This document shows, in pieces, positions 55,499 to 62,864 of a DNA stretch of 64,000 nucleotides. The notes beneath the pieces are model-generated. The model did not search any database, was not told where the DNA came from, and was given only the letters and a program-made list of their open reading frames with translations. How positions within the stretch are numbered: the first letter of the stretch is position 1; every line of letters begins with the position of its first letter. This DNA is from Flavobacterium lindanitolerans (GTDB lineage: Bacteria; Bacteroidota; Bacteroidia; Flavobacteriales; Flavobacteriaceae), in NCBI RefSeq assembly GCF_002846575.1, contig NZ_PJND01000010.1, positions 1 through 64,000 of the forward strand, given 5' to 3'. The translations under genes and the position numbers were made by a program.

Positions 55499-55530
55499 TG
55501 TACCGACAATTGTTTCCGATTGTGTACCGA
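55499..55530. promoter_or_regulatory. TGTACCGA direct repeats, candidate MocR binding site
   Basis: TGTACCGA occurs at 55499-55506 and 55523-55530, 24 bases apart, directly between the mocR stop and the promoter -7 box of the next gene (TAATTTTG, 55552-55559). MocR dimers commonly bind two direct repeats. Role inferred. Confidence 0.5.
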
Positions 55531-55551
55531 TATAAATCTCAAAACCCTCTC

Positions 55552-55559
55552 TAATTTTG
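55552..55559 (+). promoter_or_regulatory. -7 promoter element of the GNAT-like gene
   Basis: TAATTTTG, 23 bases before the ATG at 55583. There is no TTTG at the right distance upstream, so this promoter may need an activator. The MocR-type direct repeats lie just upstream. Confidence 0.5.
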
Positions 55560-55582
55560 CATATTTACCAACAGAAAGAGAG

Positions 55583-56101
55583 ATGGAAATCACTACAAAA
55601 TTCACAATCGCCACAGAGCAAGGCAGAAGCTTACTGGCAACGTTAGCTAAAGAAATAGCAACGGAAAAATTCACATCACTAATAGAGCCGCAACAGCTCG
55701 AAGATTATATCGAAAAGAAATTCAATGACAAAAACCTGATTGCTGAAATGAACAGCATGTCTAACCAATGGCTTGTTGTTTATATAAGAGATACGCCCGT
55801 GGGATATGCCTGTATTACATCAAACGGCAGAAAACCTAAAAATCAGGAAGAGGCACGAATAATGAGAATTGCAGATTTTGGAATACTCAAAAAGTACAAC
55901 GATACACTCATCAGGCAATCACTTCTCGAAAAATGTCTGGCTATCGGTAAATCTTATGACGGACTGTGGATTCATGAATATAAAGAAAATCCTTTGGTTG
56001 CTTTTTTTGAATCCGAAGGATTTGTGATGCAGGATGAGACTTGTCAGCATGAGGAACTTCCGTTGTCATCTGTATTTTTGGTAAAGAATAAACACAGCTA
56101 A
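55583..56101 (+). CDS. GNAT-like acetyltransferase
   Basis: The protein of 172 residues (MEITTKFTIATEQGRSLLAT) has the GNAT plan: strand/helix N-terminus, the middle strands QWLVVYIRDTPVGYACITS (about 61-79) and RIADFGILKKYNDTLIRQSL (about 95-114), and FFESEGFVMQDE near 145. The usual acetyl-CoA loop Q/RxxGxG/A is not clear. The N-terminal start at 55583 follows the promoter. The ATG at 55520 lies upstream of the -7 box and is rejected. It probably is regulated by the adjacent mocR. Confidence 0.75.
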   Translation: MEITTKFTIATEQGRSLLATLAKEIATEKFTSLIEPQQLEDYIEKKFNDKNLIAEMNSMSNQWLVVYIRDTPVGYACITSNGRKPKNQEEARIMRIADFGILKKYNDTLIRQSLLEKCLAIGKSYDGLWIHEYKENPLVAFFESEGFVMQDETCQHEELPLSSVFLVKNKHS

Positions 56102-56145
56102 GAAAGTGTAGGCAAATTATACAGATAAAACAGTAAATTGCCGCC

Positions 56146-56880
56146 ATGAAAATTTATTCAGCAATACAAATTGGAGATTATCATTTCAACAATTGTGAAG
56201 ATGCTCTTTATATAGGAAAATTCGGGAGAGACAAATTAATCTGTGCAGTTATGGATGGCTGTACAACGGCTATAGAAAGTCAGTTTGCTTCCCTGTTAGT
56301 ATGCAAAATACTAAAGAAAATTATAATTGAGAAAGGATATAAAGACATGGTTGATAAAAGTGAAGCTACTATGTCTTTAGAACAGCATTTGAAATCTATA
56401 CTAAAAGATCTGTTTTCAGAACTTAAAATAATTAAAAATCAATTATTATTAGACGCTAAAGAGCTGCTGACCACGTTGATTATCATGATTGTAGATAAAA
56501 ATTCAGATCAGGGAATTGTTCTTACTATTGGTGATGGCTTTGTAAATATCAATGGAAAAGTAACGGAATACGAGCAAGACAATAAACCTGATTATTTAGG
56601 ATTTCATATTTCCGAAGACTTTGAAAAATTCTACAGTCTACAAAATCAAAAAATTGTGTTTGATAAGATCAGCGATATAAGCATCGCAACAGATGGTATT
56701 TTTTCATTCACAAAAGTCCAAAAATCGACCGAAGAAATGGATGTGATTGATTTTTTATCACAAAATAAAGAGGGTAATGAAACTGAGGATATGCTAAACC
56801 TAAAACTCAAAATTTTGAAGAATGACTTTGGACTAAAACCAACCGATGATTTTTCTATGATACGGATTTTAAATAGTTAA
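56146..56880 (+). CDS. PP2C-family serine/threonine phosphatase
   Basis: The 244-residue protein shows the PP2C metal-site motifs in order: NCEDALYI (about 17), CAVMDGCTTAIES (about 36-48), IVLTIGDGFVNING (about 125), ISIATDGIFSF (about 178) and PTDDFSMIRI (about 233). All acidic metal ligands are present, so it should be active. It lacks a sensor domain or partner kinase and stands alone among accessory genes. Confidence 0.82.
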   Translation: MKIYSAIQIGDYHFNNCEDALYIGKFGRDKLICAVMDGCTTAIESQFASLLVCKILKKIIIEKGYKDMVDKSEATMSLEQHLKSILKDLFSELKIIKNQLLLDAKELLTTLIIMIVDKNSDQGIVLTIGDGFVNINGKVTEYEQDNKPDYLGFHISEDFEKFYSLQNQKIVFDKISDISIATDGIFSFTKVQKSTEEMDVIDFLSQNKEGNETEDMLNLKLKILKNDFGLKPTDDFSMIRILNS

Positions 56881-56924
56881 GACCTAAACAATGTAAATTA
56901 TCCAATTTTTTAATATTAATTGTA

Positions 56925-57308
56925 TTATTCTTTTTTTCTAGTGTAGCGAATCAATTCAATTATTTCTGCAGATTCTTCTTTATAATCTTTTGAGTTTATA
57001 TATAATTTATCTTGTTCAACTGTAAATTTATAAGTCCTGACTAATTTTGGATAATTTAACGTTATACTATCACCCTTGACTTTATAATTAAAATATTTTT
57101 TTTCTAATGGATTTGTGTAAGTGACAAATCCTTTATTTCTAGGTTGAAATACTAACTCTACTGAAATATCATCCCATTTTCCTTCCCATTTTCCCATAAA
57201 AGTATTAGCCTCATTCTTTTTAGACAATGAAGAAGAACATGAAATCATAATCAATGATATTACACCTATCAATCCAATTGCTTTTTTGAACATCATATCT
57301 TTTTTCAT
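56925..57308 (-). CDS. Small lipoprotein of unknown function
   Basis: The protein of 127 residues (MKKDMMFKKAIGLIGVISLI) has a lipobox MISC and a beta-rich mature part (GKWEGKWDDISVELVFQ and onward) like small lipocalin-type or immunity-like barrels. Function unknown. Alternative starts at 57317 and 57296 exist. 57308 places the signal best. It faces away from the pseudogene at 57420. Confidence 0.72.
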   Translation of the reverse strand: MKKDMMFKKAIGLIGVISLIMISCSSSLSKKNEANTFMGKWEGKWDDISVELVFQPRNKGFVTYTNPLEKKYFNYKVKGDSITLNYPKLVRTYKFTVEQDKLYINSKDYKEESAEIIELIRYTRKKE

Positions 57309-57419
57309 AACAAACAATCTAACTTTAAAAACAAATATAGCATATAATACAAACTATGTAATTTCAGAAATAACACAGATTTCAAATAATTTGTATTTTG
57401 CGTTAAGATAAAACAAACC

Positions 57420-57791
57420 ATGAAAAAGATTCTTAAACCAGTAATTATTACAATCGGAATTTTGTTAATCTGTGGCTTCTTTTTACGCGGAAAAATTTCA
57501 CATAAAAAATTTGATTCTGATAAATGGAAAAATTCAGATCTTAATTCAGAAGAAAATTGGAGTTTACGCTGAGATATGATGAATAGTATAAGAAACAATC
57601 ACGACTTAGTCGGAATGCAAAAAAACGAGATCATCAGCTTGCTTGGAAAACCAGATGACAGCATTTCTGGAAAAGAAAATCAAATGTATTATTATCTGGG
57701 TTTTAGCCATCAAGGAATTAATACGGGCGCCTTATATATAGATTTAAACAATAAAGGAATCGCAACAAAAATTAGTGTTATACAAGGATAA
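57420..57791 (+). pseudogene. Small membrane-anchored protein gene broken by an in-frame TGA
   Basis: The frame from ATG 57420 encodes a hydrophobic N-terminal helix (MKKILKPVIITIGILLICGF), then a charged part ending SLR, TGA (57570-57572), then continues in the same frame as DMMNSIRNNHDLVGMQKNEI and onward to 57791, about 123 residues in total. In relatives I recall, the sequence reads LRWDMM, so TGA replaces a Trp codon (TGG to TGA). The two halves are otherwise intact. A downstream reinitiation at 57576 could yield the C-terminal half only, without its membrane anchor. Confidence 0.75.
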
Positions 57792-57798
57792 AACATTT

Positions 57799-58173
57799 AT
57801 GCAGTTAAACTATATACTCCAACAAAAGCTCTATCTTATAGTCGCTATTATTTTAGCCATTTTCTGTCTCACTATCGATTTTAATTCATTAGGATTAAAC
57901 AAAACAGTTGGAATGGCTTATGATATAGATAGTATTGCTAAAATAATCTGCCTCGTTTCTCTGATATTATCTTTTATTGGCTATTCTATTTTGTCATCAT
58001 TGAGCTATCAAATCCAAAAAGTTTTATCATTACTCTATCTAAGCGATATCTTGCTTGCTATTATCTTAAGCTATACAAAACAATATGAAATTTCAATTGT
58101 TTTTGGTCTTATGTTAATAATGGTTTCTTGCATCAATATAATCCGTTCACTAAAAAATAAAACAAATAGTTGA
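57799..58173 (+). CDS. Small integral membrane protein of unknown function
   Basis: The protein of 124 residues (MQLNYILQQKLYLIVAIILA) has four hydrophobic helices (about 10-30, 44-66, 74-92 and 98-116) with short loops and a basic tail. I recognise no family. It starts 8 bases after the pseudogene stop, so it was probably co-transcribed with it. The upstream ATG at 57775 overlaps the previous gene and is not preferred. Confidence 0.7.
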   Translation: MQLNYILQQKLYLIVAIILAIFCLTIDFNSLGLNKTVGMAYDIDSIAKIICLVSLILSFIGYSILSSLSYQIQKVLSLLYLSDILLAIILSYTKQYEISIVFGLMLIMVSCINIIRSLKNKTNS

Positions 58174-58204
58174 AGTAAAAAAAGTATTATTATTCAATGC
58201 GTCT

Positions 58205-58720
58205 ATGAAATTTATAAATAAAAAGTTAGTCCTAATTTCAATCATTTCTGTTTTACTGATAATAGGCGTCTACATTTTTTCACATCCAATAATAGCGAAA
58301 CTAGCTACTGGAACAGCACGAATCATTGGTTCACAAACTAAAGCAGACATCTACATCAATGGCAAAAAGGATGCAAAAGCTAAACTTTTTGTATCCGCAT
58401 CCAATTTTGAAGAAAATCAAAAACATGATTTTCTTATACTTTATTTGAGAGATACTGATAAATTTTCAGATTTCCCTGTAGTAGTTATTGATAAAGAAAA
58501 AGCATCTGTAAACCGCCCAAATGCCAGTAAAAAAGATTATGACATTGTTCTAGGCCAATTGATTCAAAGTGAATCTGGTGCTCATACTATATTTTCCATT
58601 CAAGAGAAAATAAAAGGCTCTGAACAAAATCCGGATATAGTAATGACTCGAAAACAGATCAAATTTGTCATTACAGCTGAAAACCAAACACAACAAATAA
58701 TCATAAACTTTCCTCAATAA
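58205..58720 (+). CDS. Membrane-anchored protein of unknown function
   Basis: The 171-residue protein has one N-terminal membrane helix (about 7-27) and a beta-rich extracytoplasmic part (AKLFVSASNFEENQKHDFLI, DFPVVVIDKEKASVN, KIKGSEQNPDIV). I do not recognise it. It lies 31 bases after the small membrane protein gene and ends the AT-rich group 56925-58720. Confidence 0.68.
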   Translation: MKFINKKLVLISIISVLLIIGVYIFSHPIIAKLATGTARIIGSQTKADIYINGKKDAKAKLFVSASNFEENQKHDFLILYLRDTDKFSDFPVVVIDKEKASVNRPNASKKDYDIVLGQLIQSESGAHTIFSIQEKIKGSEQNPDIVMTRKQIKFVITAENQTQQIIINFPQ

Positions 58721-58803
58721 AAACCGGGCCAAGCCTTTAAAACATTATCCAACAGAATTTAAGACCTGCTTTTATCGATTCCGATCGGTTTTTTTTGCAA
58801 AAA

Positions 58804-58854
58804 TTTGCGTAGTCAAATGACTTCATATATATTTGTAGTCAAATAACTTCATAT
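58804..58854 (+). promoter_or_regulatory. Promoter and double operator of the ArsR-type cassette
   Basis: TTTG (58804-58807), 20 bases, TATATTTG (58828-58835) is a consensus Bacteroidota promoter. A 19-bp site TAGTCAAATGACTTCATAT (58810-58828) fills the spacer and recurs with one change at 58836-58854, right up to the ATG at 58853. The centre AGTCA-AA-TGACT of the first is palindromic. The layout is that of an autorepressor site that would block polymerase. The mRNA leader would be very short. Confidence 0.75.
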
Positions 58855-59176
58855 GAATCTAAGACGAGACGTATTTCAGGCCATAGCAGATCCTACCCGT
58901 AGGGCCATACTGCTACTATTATCAACCCAATCGATGACTGCCGGAGCCATCGCTTCCAATTTTGATACGGCACGGCCTACGGTATCAAAACATTTGCAGA
59001 TACTCACGGAGTGTGAATTACTTAACCAGGAGCAGAATGGCAGGGAAATGTATTACCATCTTAATCCGAACAAGCTAAAAGAAATAGCCGACTTTATCGA
59101 GCCATTCCAAAAAATGTGGGATGACAGGTTCAATAAACTGGAAGACATTATGAAAACTTATCAATCAAAAAAATAA
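58853..59176 (+). CDS. ArsR/SmtB-type winged-helix repressor
   Basis: The 107-residue protein begins [20 protein letters not shown], typical of the autorepressor/SdpR-like branch, with recognition helix in [20 protein letters not shown] (about 37-57) and a wing ([11 protein letters not shown]). No cysteine metal site is visible, so a non-metal signal is more likely. Its promoter is flanked by two near-identical 19-bp sites, suggesting autorepression of the four-gene cassette that follows with gaps of 3 to 11 bases. Confidence 0.9.
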   Translation: MNLRRDVFQAIADPTRRAILLLLSTQSMTAGAIASNFDTARPTVSKHLQILTECELLNQEQNGREMYYHLNPNKLKEIADFIEPFQKMWDDRFNKLEDIMKTYQSKK

Positions 59177-59179
59177 GAA

Positions 59180-59647
59180 ATGGAACGAAAAACAAAAATC
59201 AATGCTGAAGAAGGCAAACAGGAATTACAGATTATCCGGGAATTTGACCTGCCTCTGGAACTGCTTTTCAAAGCCTATGAAGAAGCAGATATCGTAGCAA
59301 AATGGATGGGAACGAAAGTAGTAAAGCTTGAAAACAAAAAGCATGGCAGCTACCAGTTCGAAACATCAGACGCTCAAGGAAATGTAGTCTTTCGGTCTAA
59401 TGGAACTATCCATGAATTCATTCCGAATCACAAAATCACCCGCACCTTTGAAATGGAAAATACCCCTTTCCCTGTACAACTTGAATATCTGGAATTTGAA
59501 AAACTGACTGATACTACCAGTAAACTTACTATGCATGTTGTCTACAAATCTGTGGCTGTAAGAAATCAGATATTGCAGCTTCCTTTTGCACAGGGTATCA
59601 ATATGGCTCATAACCGACTTCAAGACGTAGTTTCCAATTTAAAATAA
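59180..59647 (+). CDS. SRPBCC (AHSA1-like) domain protein
   Basis: The 155-residue protein has the START-like SRPBCC fold of the Aha1-type: LQIIREFDLPLELLFKAYEE (about 15-33), KWMGTKVVKLE, GTIHEFIPNHKITRTFE, and a long C-terminal helix with QGINMAHNRLQDV. Such proteins bind hydrophobic ligands. In ArsR cassettes they are the commonest partner. The gene starts 3 bases after the ArsR gene. Confidence 0.9.
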   Translation: MERKTKINAEEGKQELQIIREFDLPLELLFKAYEEADIVAKWMGTKVVKLENKKHGSYQFETSDAQGNVVFRSNGTIHEFIPNHKITRTFEMENTPFPVQLEYLEFEKLTDTTSKLTMHVVYKSVAVRNQILQLPFAQGINMAHNRLQDVVSNLK

Positions 59648-59653
59648 CAGAAC

Positions 59654-60037
59654 ATGGAAAAGAGAAATAAAATTATTTACTGGATTTCAACACTATGGCT
59701 GGCATTAGGAATGGTTTCTACAGGAATTGTACAATTATCAGGCGTAAAGGAAGAAACTGAAATGATGGCCCATCTGGGTTATCCTGCTTACTTTTTGACC
59801 ATCATAGGCGTCTGGAAAATTTTGGGTGTTATTGCCGTACTTATTCCTAAATTTACAATACTAAAGGAATGGGCCTATGCAGGTTTCTTTTTCGCCATGT
59901 CGGGAGCAATCTTTTCTCACCTTGCGGCTCATGACCCCGTAAAAGATATTTTTCCTGCTTTATTGTTACTGGTACTTACCTTGGTATCCTGGTACTTTAG
60001 GCCGGCCAATAGAAAAACAATTACCGTCACATCGTAA
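59654..60037 (+). CDS. DoxX-like membrane protein
   Basis: The 127-residue protein has four membrane helices (about 9-28, 47-67, 75-95 and 100-120) and the DoxX-type features MAHLGYPAYFLTIIGVWKI and EWAYAGFFFAMSGAIFSHLA. DoxX-like proteins are inner-membrane proteins of unclear redox or transport function. It is third in the ArsR cassette, 6 bases after the SRPBCC gene. Confidence 0.88.
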   Translation: MEKRNKIIYWISTLWLALGMVSTGIVQLSGVKEETEMMAHLGYPAYFLTIIGVWKILGVIAVLIPKFTILKEWAYAGFFFAMSGAIFSHLAAHDPVKDIFPALLLLVLTLVSWYFRPANRKTITVTS

Positions 60038-60048
60038 AAAATCAAGAT

Positions 60049-60609
60049 ATGGATAAAAAGAAATTATCAGCATCACAAAGCGAGACACTAATGGGTATAT
60101 TAAGAACCCGTTTTGAGAAAAACGCAAACCGCCACAAAGGTTTGAAATGGTCCGACATACAGGCAAAATTAGAAGCCAATCCTGAGAAACTTTGGTCGTT
60201 AGACGAAATGGAAGAAACCGGCGGCGAACCTGACGTGGTAGGGTTTGATAAAAAAACCGGCGAATATATTTTTTATGACTGCACACCGGAAAGTCCAAAA
60301 GGCCGCCGAAGCATTTGCTATGACCCGCAAGCTTTAGAATCCAGAAAAGAGCACAAACCAAAAGACAGCGCCATAGCTATGGCAGATGCTATGGGAATCG
60401 AAATACTTACAGAAGAACAATATCGCGAACTTCAAAAACTGGGAGAGTTTGACCTCAAAACATCAAGCTGGGTAAAAACACCTACAGAAATCAGAAAACG
60501 TGGCGGCGCTCTCTTTTGTGACAGACGCTACGATACCGTTTTCCTCTATCATAATGGTGCCGAATCGTATTATGCAGCCAGAGGATTCAGGGGGTGTTTA
60601 AAGGTATAA
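60049..60609 (+). CDS. DUF4256 family protein
   Basis: The 186-residue soluble protein matches DUF4256: LMGILRTRFEKNANRHKGL (about 14-32), MEETGGEPDVVG (about 55), FYDCTPESPKGRRSICYD (about 80), and GGALFCDRRYDTVFLYHNGA (about 150). The family has no known function. It often accompanies ArsR/SRPBCC/DoxX genes in Bacteroidota and Firmicutes. It ends the cassette. Confidence 0.9.
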   Translation: MDKKKLSASQSETLMGILRTRFEKNANRHKGLKWSDIQAKLEANPEKLWSLDEMEETGGEPDVVGFDKKTGEYIFYDCTPESPKGRRSICYDPQALESRKEHKPKDSAIAMADAMGIEILTEEQYRELQKLGEFDLKTSSWVKTPTEIRKRGGALFCDRRYDTVFLYHNGAESYYAARGFRGCLKV

Positions 60610-60708
60610 AAACTTGTTTTTGATAAAGTTGGGTTGGTACCTCAGCAAAATATTTTATAACTTCGTTAAAACCAGAATTTTTGTTTCTACCAACATAAAA
60701 CAAGAACA

Positions 60709-61230
60709 ATGAATACATCAGAACTTATTACCCTATTTCACAATAACCATATTGAATTGGCTAATTATGTGAATGCACTACCGGACGACCAATTTCTCTA
60801 TAGCAAAAATGGCAAATGGACAGCCGGACAACAGCTTAGCCATGTCTATCTTTGCCTGTTGCCTATTTCAAAGGCATTGGCTTCTAAAGAATTCCTTATT
60901 CAAAAATTTGGAAAAATCGAACGTCCGCTTTGGGACTATGATACCGTACTGGCCAATTACAAAGTAGCTCTTGCCAATGGCGGAAAAGCTCCTGAAAAAT
61001 TCCTGCCGGAAGCTGTACAGCCGGAAGCCAAAAAAGAATTAACTGAAGAACTGCAGCAGATTTTGGATTCCATCCAACAACAATTAAGCGGGTATTCTGA
61101 AGAAGAACTGGATACGATTGTTATGCCGCATCCTTTATTGGGTATTATGACCGTTCGCGAAATGTTTTATCTCATGGCCTACCATGCTATTCACCACCTG
61201 AGACAGACAGAACAAAATCTTCCAGCTTAA
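60709..61230 (+). CDS. DinB-family protein
   Basis: The 173-residue protein is a four-helix DinB/YfiT-like bundle with three candidate metal histidines: His in TAGQQLSHVYLC (about 45) and two in YHAIHHLRQTE (about 161-164). The family covers thiol transferases and stress proteins. Function cannot be pinned down. It starts 99 bases after the DUF4256 gene, so it may have its own promoter. It is followed 12 bases later by the DUF1398 gene. Confidence 0.85.
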   Translation: MNTSELITLFHNNHIELANYVNALPDDQFLYSKNGKWTAGQQLSHVYLCLLPISKALASKEFLIQKFGKIERPLWDYDTVLANYKVALANGGKAPEKFLPEAVQPEAKKELTEELQQILDSIQQQLSGYSEEELDTIVMPHPLLGIMTVREMFYLMAYHAIHHLRQTEQNLPA

Positions 61231-61242
61231 AACATCAAAAAT

Positions 61243-61638
61243 ATGTTTACAGAAACGCAAATCAAACATGCCCATAGCAAAGTAAAATCAGGGGCAGACT
61301 TCCCAGCCTACATACAAGAAATCAAATCTCTGGGTGTAATCTCTTACGATGTATATGTTGCAGACGGTCATTCCGAATATCATGGAACCAATGAGTATGA
61401 AATTACAACTACAGCAAAATATGAAAATCTGTTTATAGCAGACAGCTGCGATACAATATCCTTTAAAGCAGGCTTAAAATCACACCAACAAGGCCAAACC
61501 GATTACAATGCTTTTATAGCCATGAGTGCAAAGTGCGGTATTGAAAAATGGGTGGTCGATACGCAGAAAATGTCCTGTAGTTATTATGACAAAACCGGAA
61601 ATGAAATATTGGTAGAACAGATACCCAATAGCAAATAA
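61243..61638 (+). CDS. DUF1398 family protein
   Basis: The 131-residue protein has the DUF1398 pattern: VKSGADFPAYIQEIKSLGV (about 12-30), DVYVADGHSEYHG (about 37), FKAGLKSHQQGQTDYNAFI (about 72) and CGIEKWVVDTQKMSCSYYD (about 97). No function is known for the family. It follows the DinB gene by 12 bases and ends at a terminator. Confidence 0.88.
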   Translation: MFTETQIKHAHSKVKSGADFPAYIQEIKSLGVISYDVYVADGHSEYHGTNEYEITTTAKYENLFIADSCDTISFKAGLKSHQQGQTDYNAFIAMSAKCGIEKWVVDTQKMSCSYYDKTGNEILVEQIPNSK

Positions 61639-61646
61639 GAAACCAC

Positions 61647-61680
61647 AAAGCCGAAGCCAACACTTTGGCTTTTTTATTGC
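61647..61680 (+). terminator. Terminator of the DinB/DUF1398 unit
   Basis: Stem AAAGCCGAAG / CTTTGGCTTT (one G-T pair) with a 6-base loop and a T run. Confidence 0.75.
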
Positions 61681-61689
61681 CTGATAAAC

Positions 61690-61730
61690 CGGACGTTTAA
61701 ACAAAGTAAGTTCGGACGTTTGAACAAAGT
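61690..61730. promoter_or_regulatory. Direct repeats upstream of the SDR gene, candidate AraC binding site
   Basis: CGGACGTTTAAACAAAGT (61690-61707) and CGGACGTTTGAACAAAGT (61713-61730) differ at one base and begin 23 bases apart, about two helical turns. The second ends 19 bases before the -7 box TAATTTTG (61750-61757), covering the -33 position where no TTTG is found. This is the layout of an AraC-type activator site, and an AraC-type gene follows the SDR gene. Confidence 0.7.
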
Positions 61731-61749
61731 TCTCCTGCACTAACCATCA

Positions 61750-61757
61750 TAATTTTG
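61750..61757 (+). promoter_or_regulatory. -7 promoter element of the SDR gene
   Basis: TAATTTTG, 30 bases before the ATG at 61788. It overlaps a possible TTG start at 61755, which is therefore rejected. Confidence 0.6.
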
Positions 61758-61787
61758 TCTCAACATAAATCATTAAATTTTATAAAA

Positions 61788-62786
61788 ATGAGACAGAACA
61801 ATTATCAGGGAGCATTGCAACAGCCAATCGGTTCAGGATTTGGCGCAACCTCTACAGCATCCGAAGTTATTAAGGGTATCGACCTTACAGGAAAAATCGC
61901 AATCGTAACGGGCGGCAACACAGGGATTGGACTTGAAACTGCGAAAGTACTGGCTGGCGCAGGAGCCACCGTAATTATCCCGGCAAGAGATATTGAAAAA
62001 GCAAAAAGAAATCTGGAAGGAATATCGAATATAGAGTTGGAAGCAATGGATTTGATGGATGCCACTTCTATTGATGCTTTTGCTGAAAGATTTTTGGCTT
62101 CCGGAAGGCCATTACACTTGCTTATCCATAATGCAGGAATCATGTGGGTACCGCTGCGTTGGGACAATCGCGGTTATGAATCGCAACTGGCTACCAACTA
62201 TCTCGCCCAATTTCAATTGACGGCCAGACTTTGGCCGACTCTTAAAAAAGCGCATGGTGCCCGGGTTGTAAATGTTTCTTCACAAGGTCACCAATTCGGA
62301 ACTTTTGATTTTGACGACCCAAATTTTTTAAATCGTGAATATGAAACCCTGCTAAGTTATGGGCAATCCAAAACAGCCAGTAATTTATTTGCACTGGAAC
62401 TCGATGAACGTGGCAAAGCATTTGGCATAAGAGCCTATTCGCTCCATCCGGGTTCCATAAATGGAACAGAATTGGCGAGAGAAGCACCCTTAGAATTATT
62501 CCAGAAACTAGGTTATTGTGATGCCAACGGAGTCCTATTTCCCGAAGTAGCTGCAGCATTAAAAACCATTCCGCAAGGAGCAGCCACAACTGTTTGGTGT
62601 GCTACAAGCCCAATGCTCAACACAATTGGAGGCGTATATTGCGAAGATTGCGATATAGCAGATTTAGCGTCGGAAGAAAGAATAACAAAAGGCGTCAGAC
62701 CTTATTCTGTTGATGAATCCAACGCCAAACGATTATGGACACTCAGTGAAACGATGACCGGCATTCCTTTCAATGCAGCAGAGTAA
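61788..62786 (+). CDS. Short-chain dehydrogenase/reductase
   Basis: The 332-residue protein is a classical-type SDR with the cofactor motif TGGNTGIGLE (about 38-47), DLMD, NAGIM (about 112), catalytic Ser in NVSSQGHQFG (about 155) and YGQSK (Tyr about 182, Lys about 186). The extra length and a proline-rich tail resemble retinol dehydrogenase/WWOX-like SDRs. Arg in PARD after the second strand suggests NADPH use. Substrate unknown. Direct repeats upstream and the AraC gene downstream suggest inducible control. Confidence 0.9.
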   Translation: MRQNNYQGALQQPIGSGFGATSTASEVIKGIDLTGKIAIVTGGNTGIGLETAKVLAGAGATVIIPARDIEKAKRNLEGISNIELEAMDLMDATSIDAFAERFLASGRPLHLLIHNAGIMWVPLRWDNRGYESQLATNYLAQFQLTARLWPTLKKAHGARVVNVSSQGHQFGTFDFDDPNFLNREYETLLSYGQSKTASNLFALELDERGKAFGIRAYSLHPGSINGTELAREAPLELFQKLGYCDANGVLFPEVAAALKTIPQGAATTVWCATSPMLNTIGGVYCEDCDIADLASEERITKGVRPYSVDESNAKRLWTLSETMTGIPFNAAE

Positions 62787-62822
62787 CAGTCCTAATTACG
62801 TTATAAAATGCACAATTCTTTT

Positions 62823-62830
62823 TATTTTTG
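62823..62830 (+). promoter_or_regulatory. -7 promoter element of the AraC-type gene
   Basis: TATTTTTG, 34 bases before the ATG at 62865. It lies inside a longer frame from an ATG at 62808, so the longer start is rejected. Confidence 0.5.
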
Positions 62831-62864
62831 TACAACATCGCCATCACAGGCAATACGGCTTCCT

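Noticed and set aside
57570..57572. TGA as selenocysteine or recoded codon
   Set aside because: No selenocysteine insertion hairpin is apparent and the position looks like a Trp in remembered relatives. A point mutation is simpler.
61755..61787. TTG start of the SDR gene
   Set aside because: It overlaps the -7 box, and the ATG at 61788 gives a normal SDR N-terminus.
62808..62864. Longer start of the AraC gene
   Set aside because: The TATTTTTG promoter box falls inside this stretch. The ATG at 62865 starts the conserved domain.
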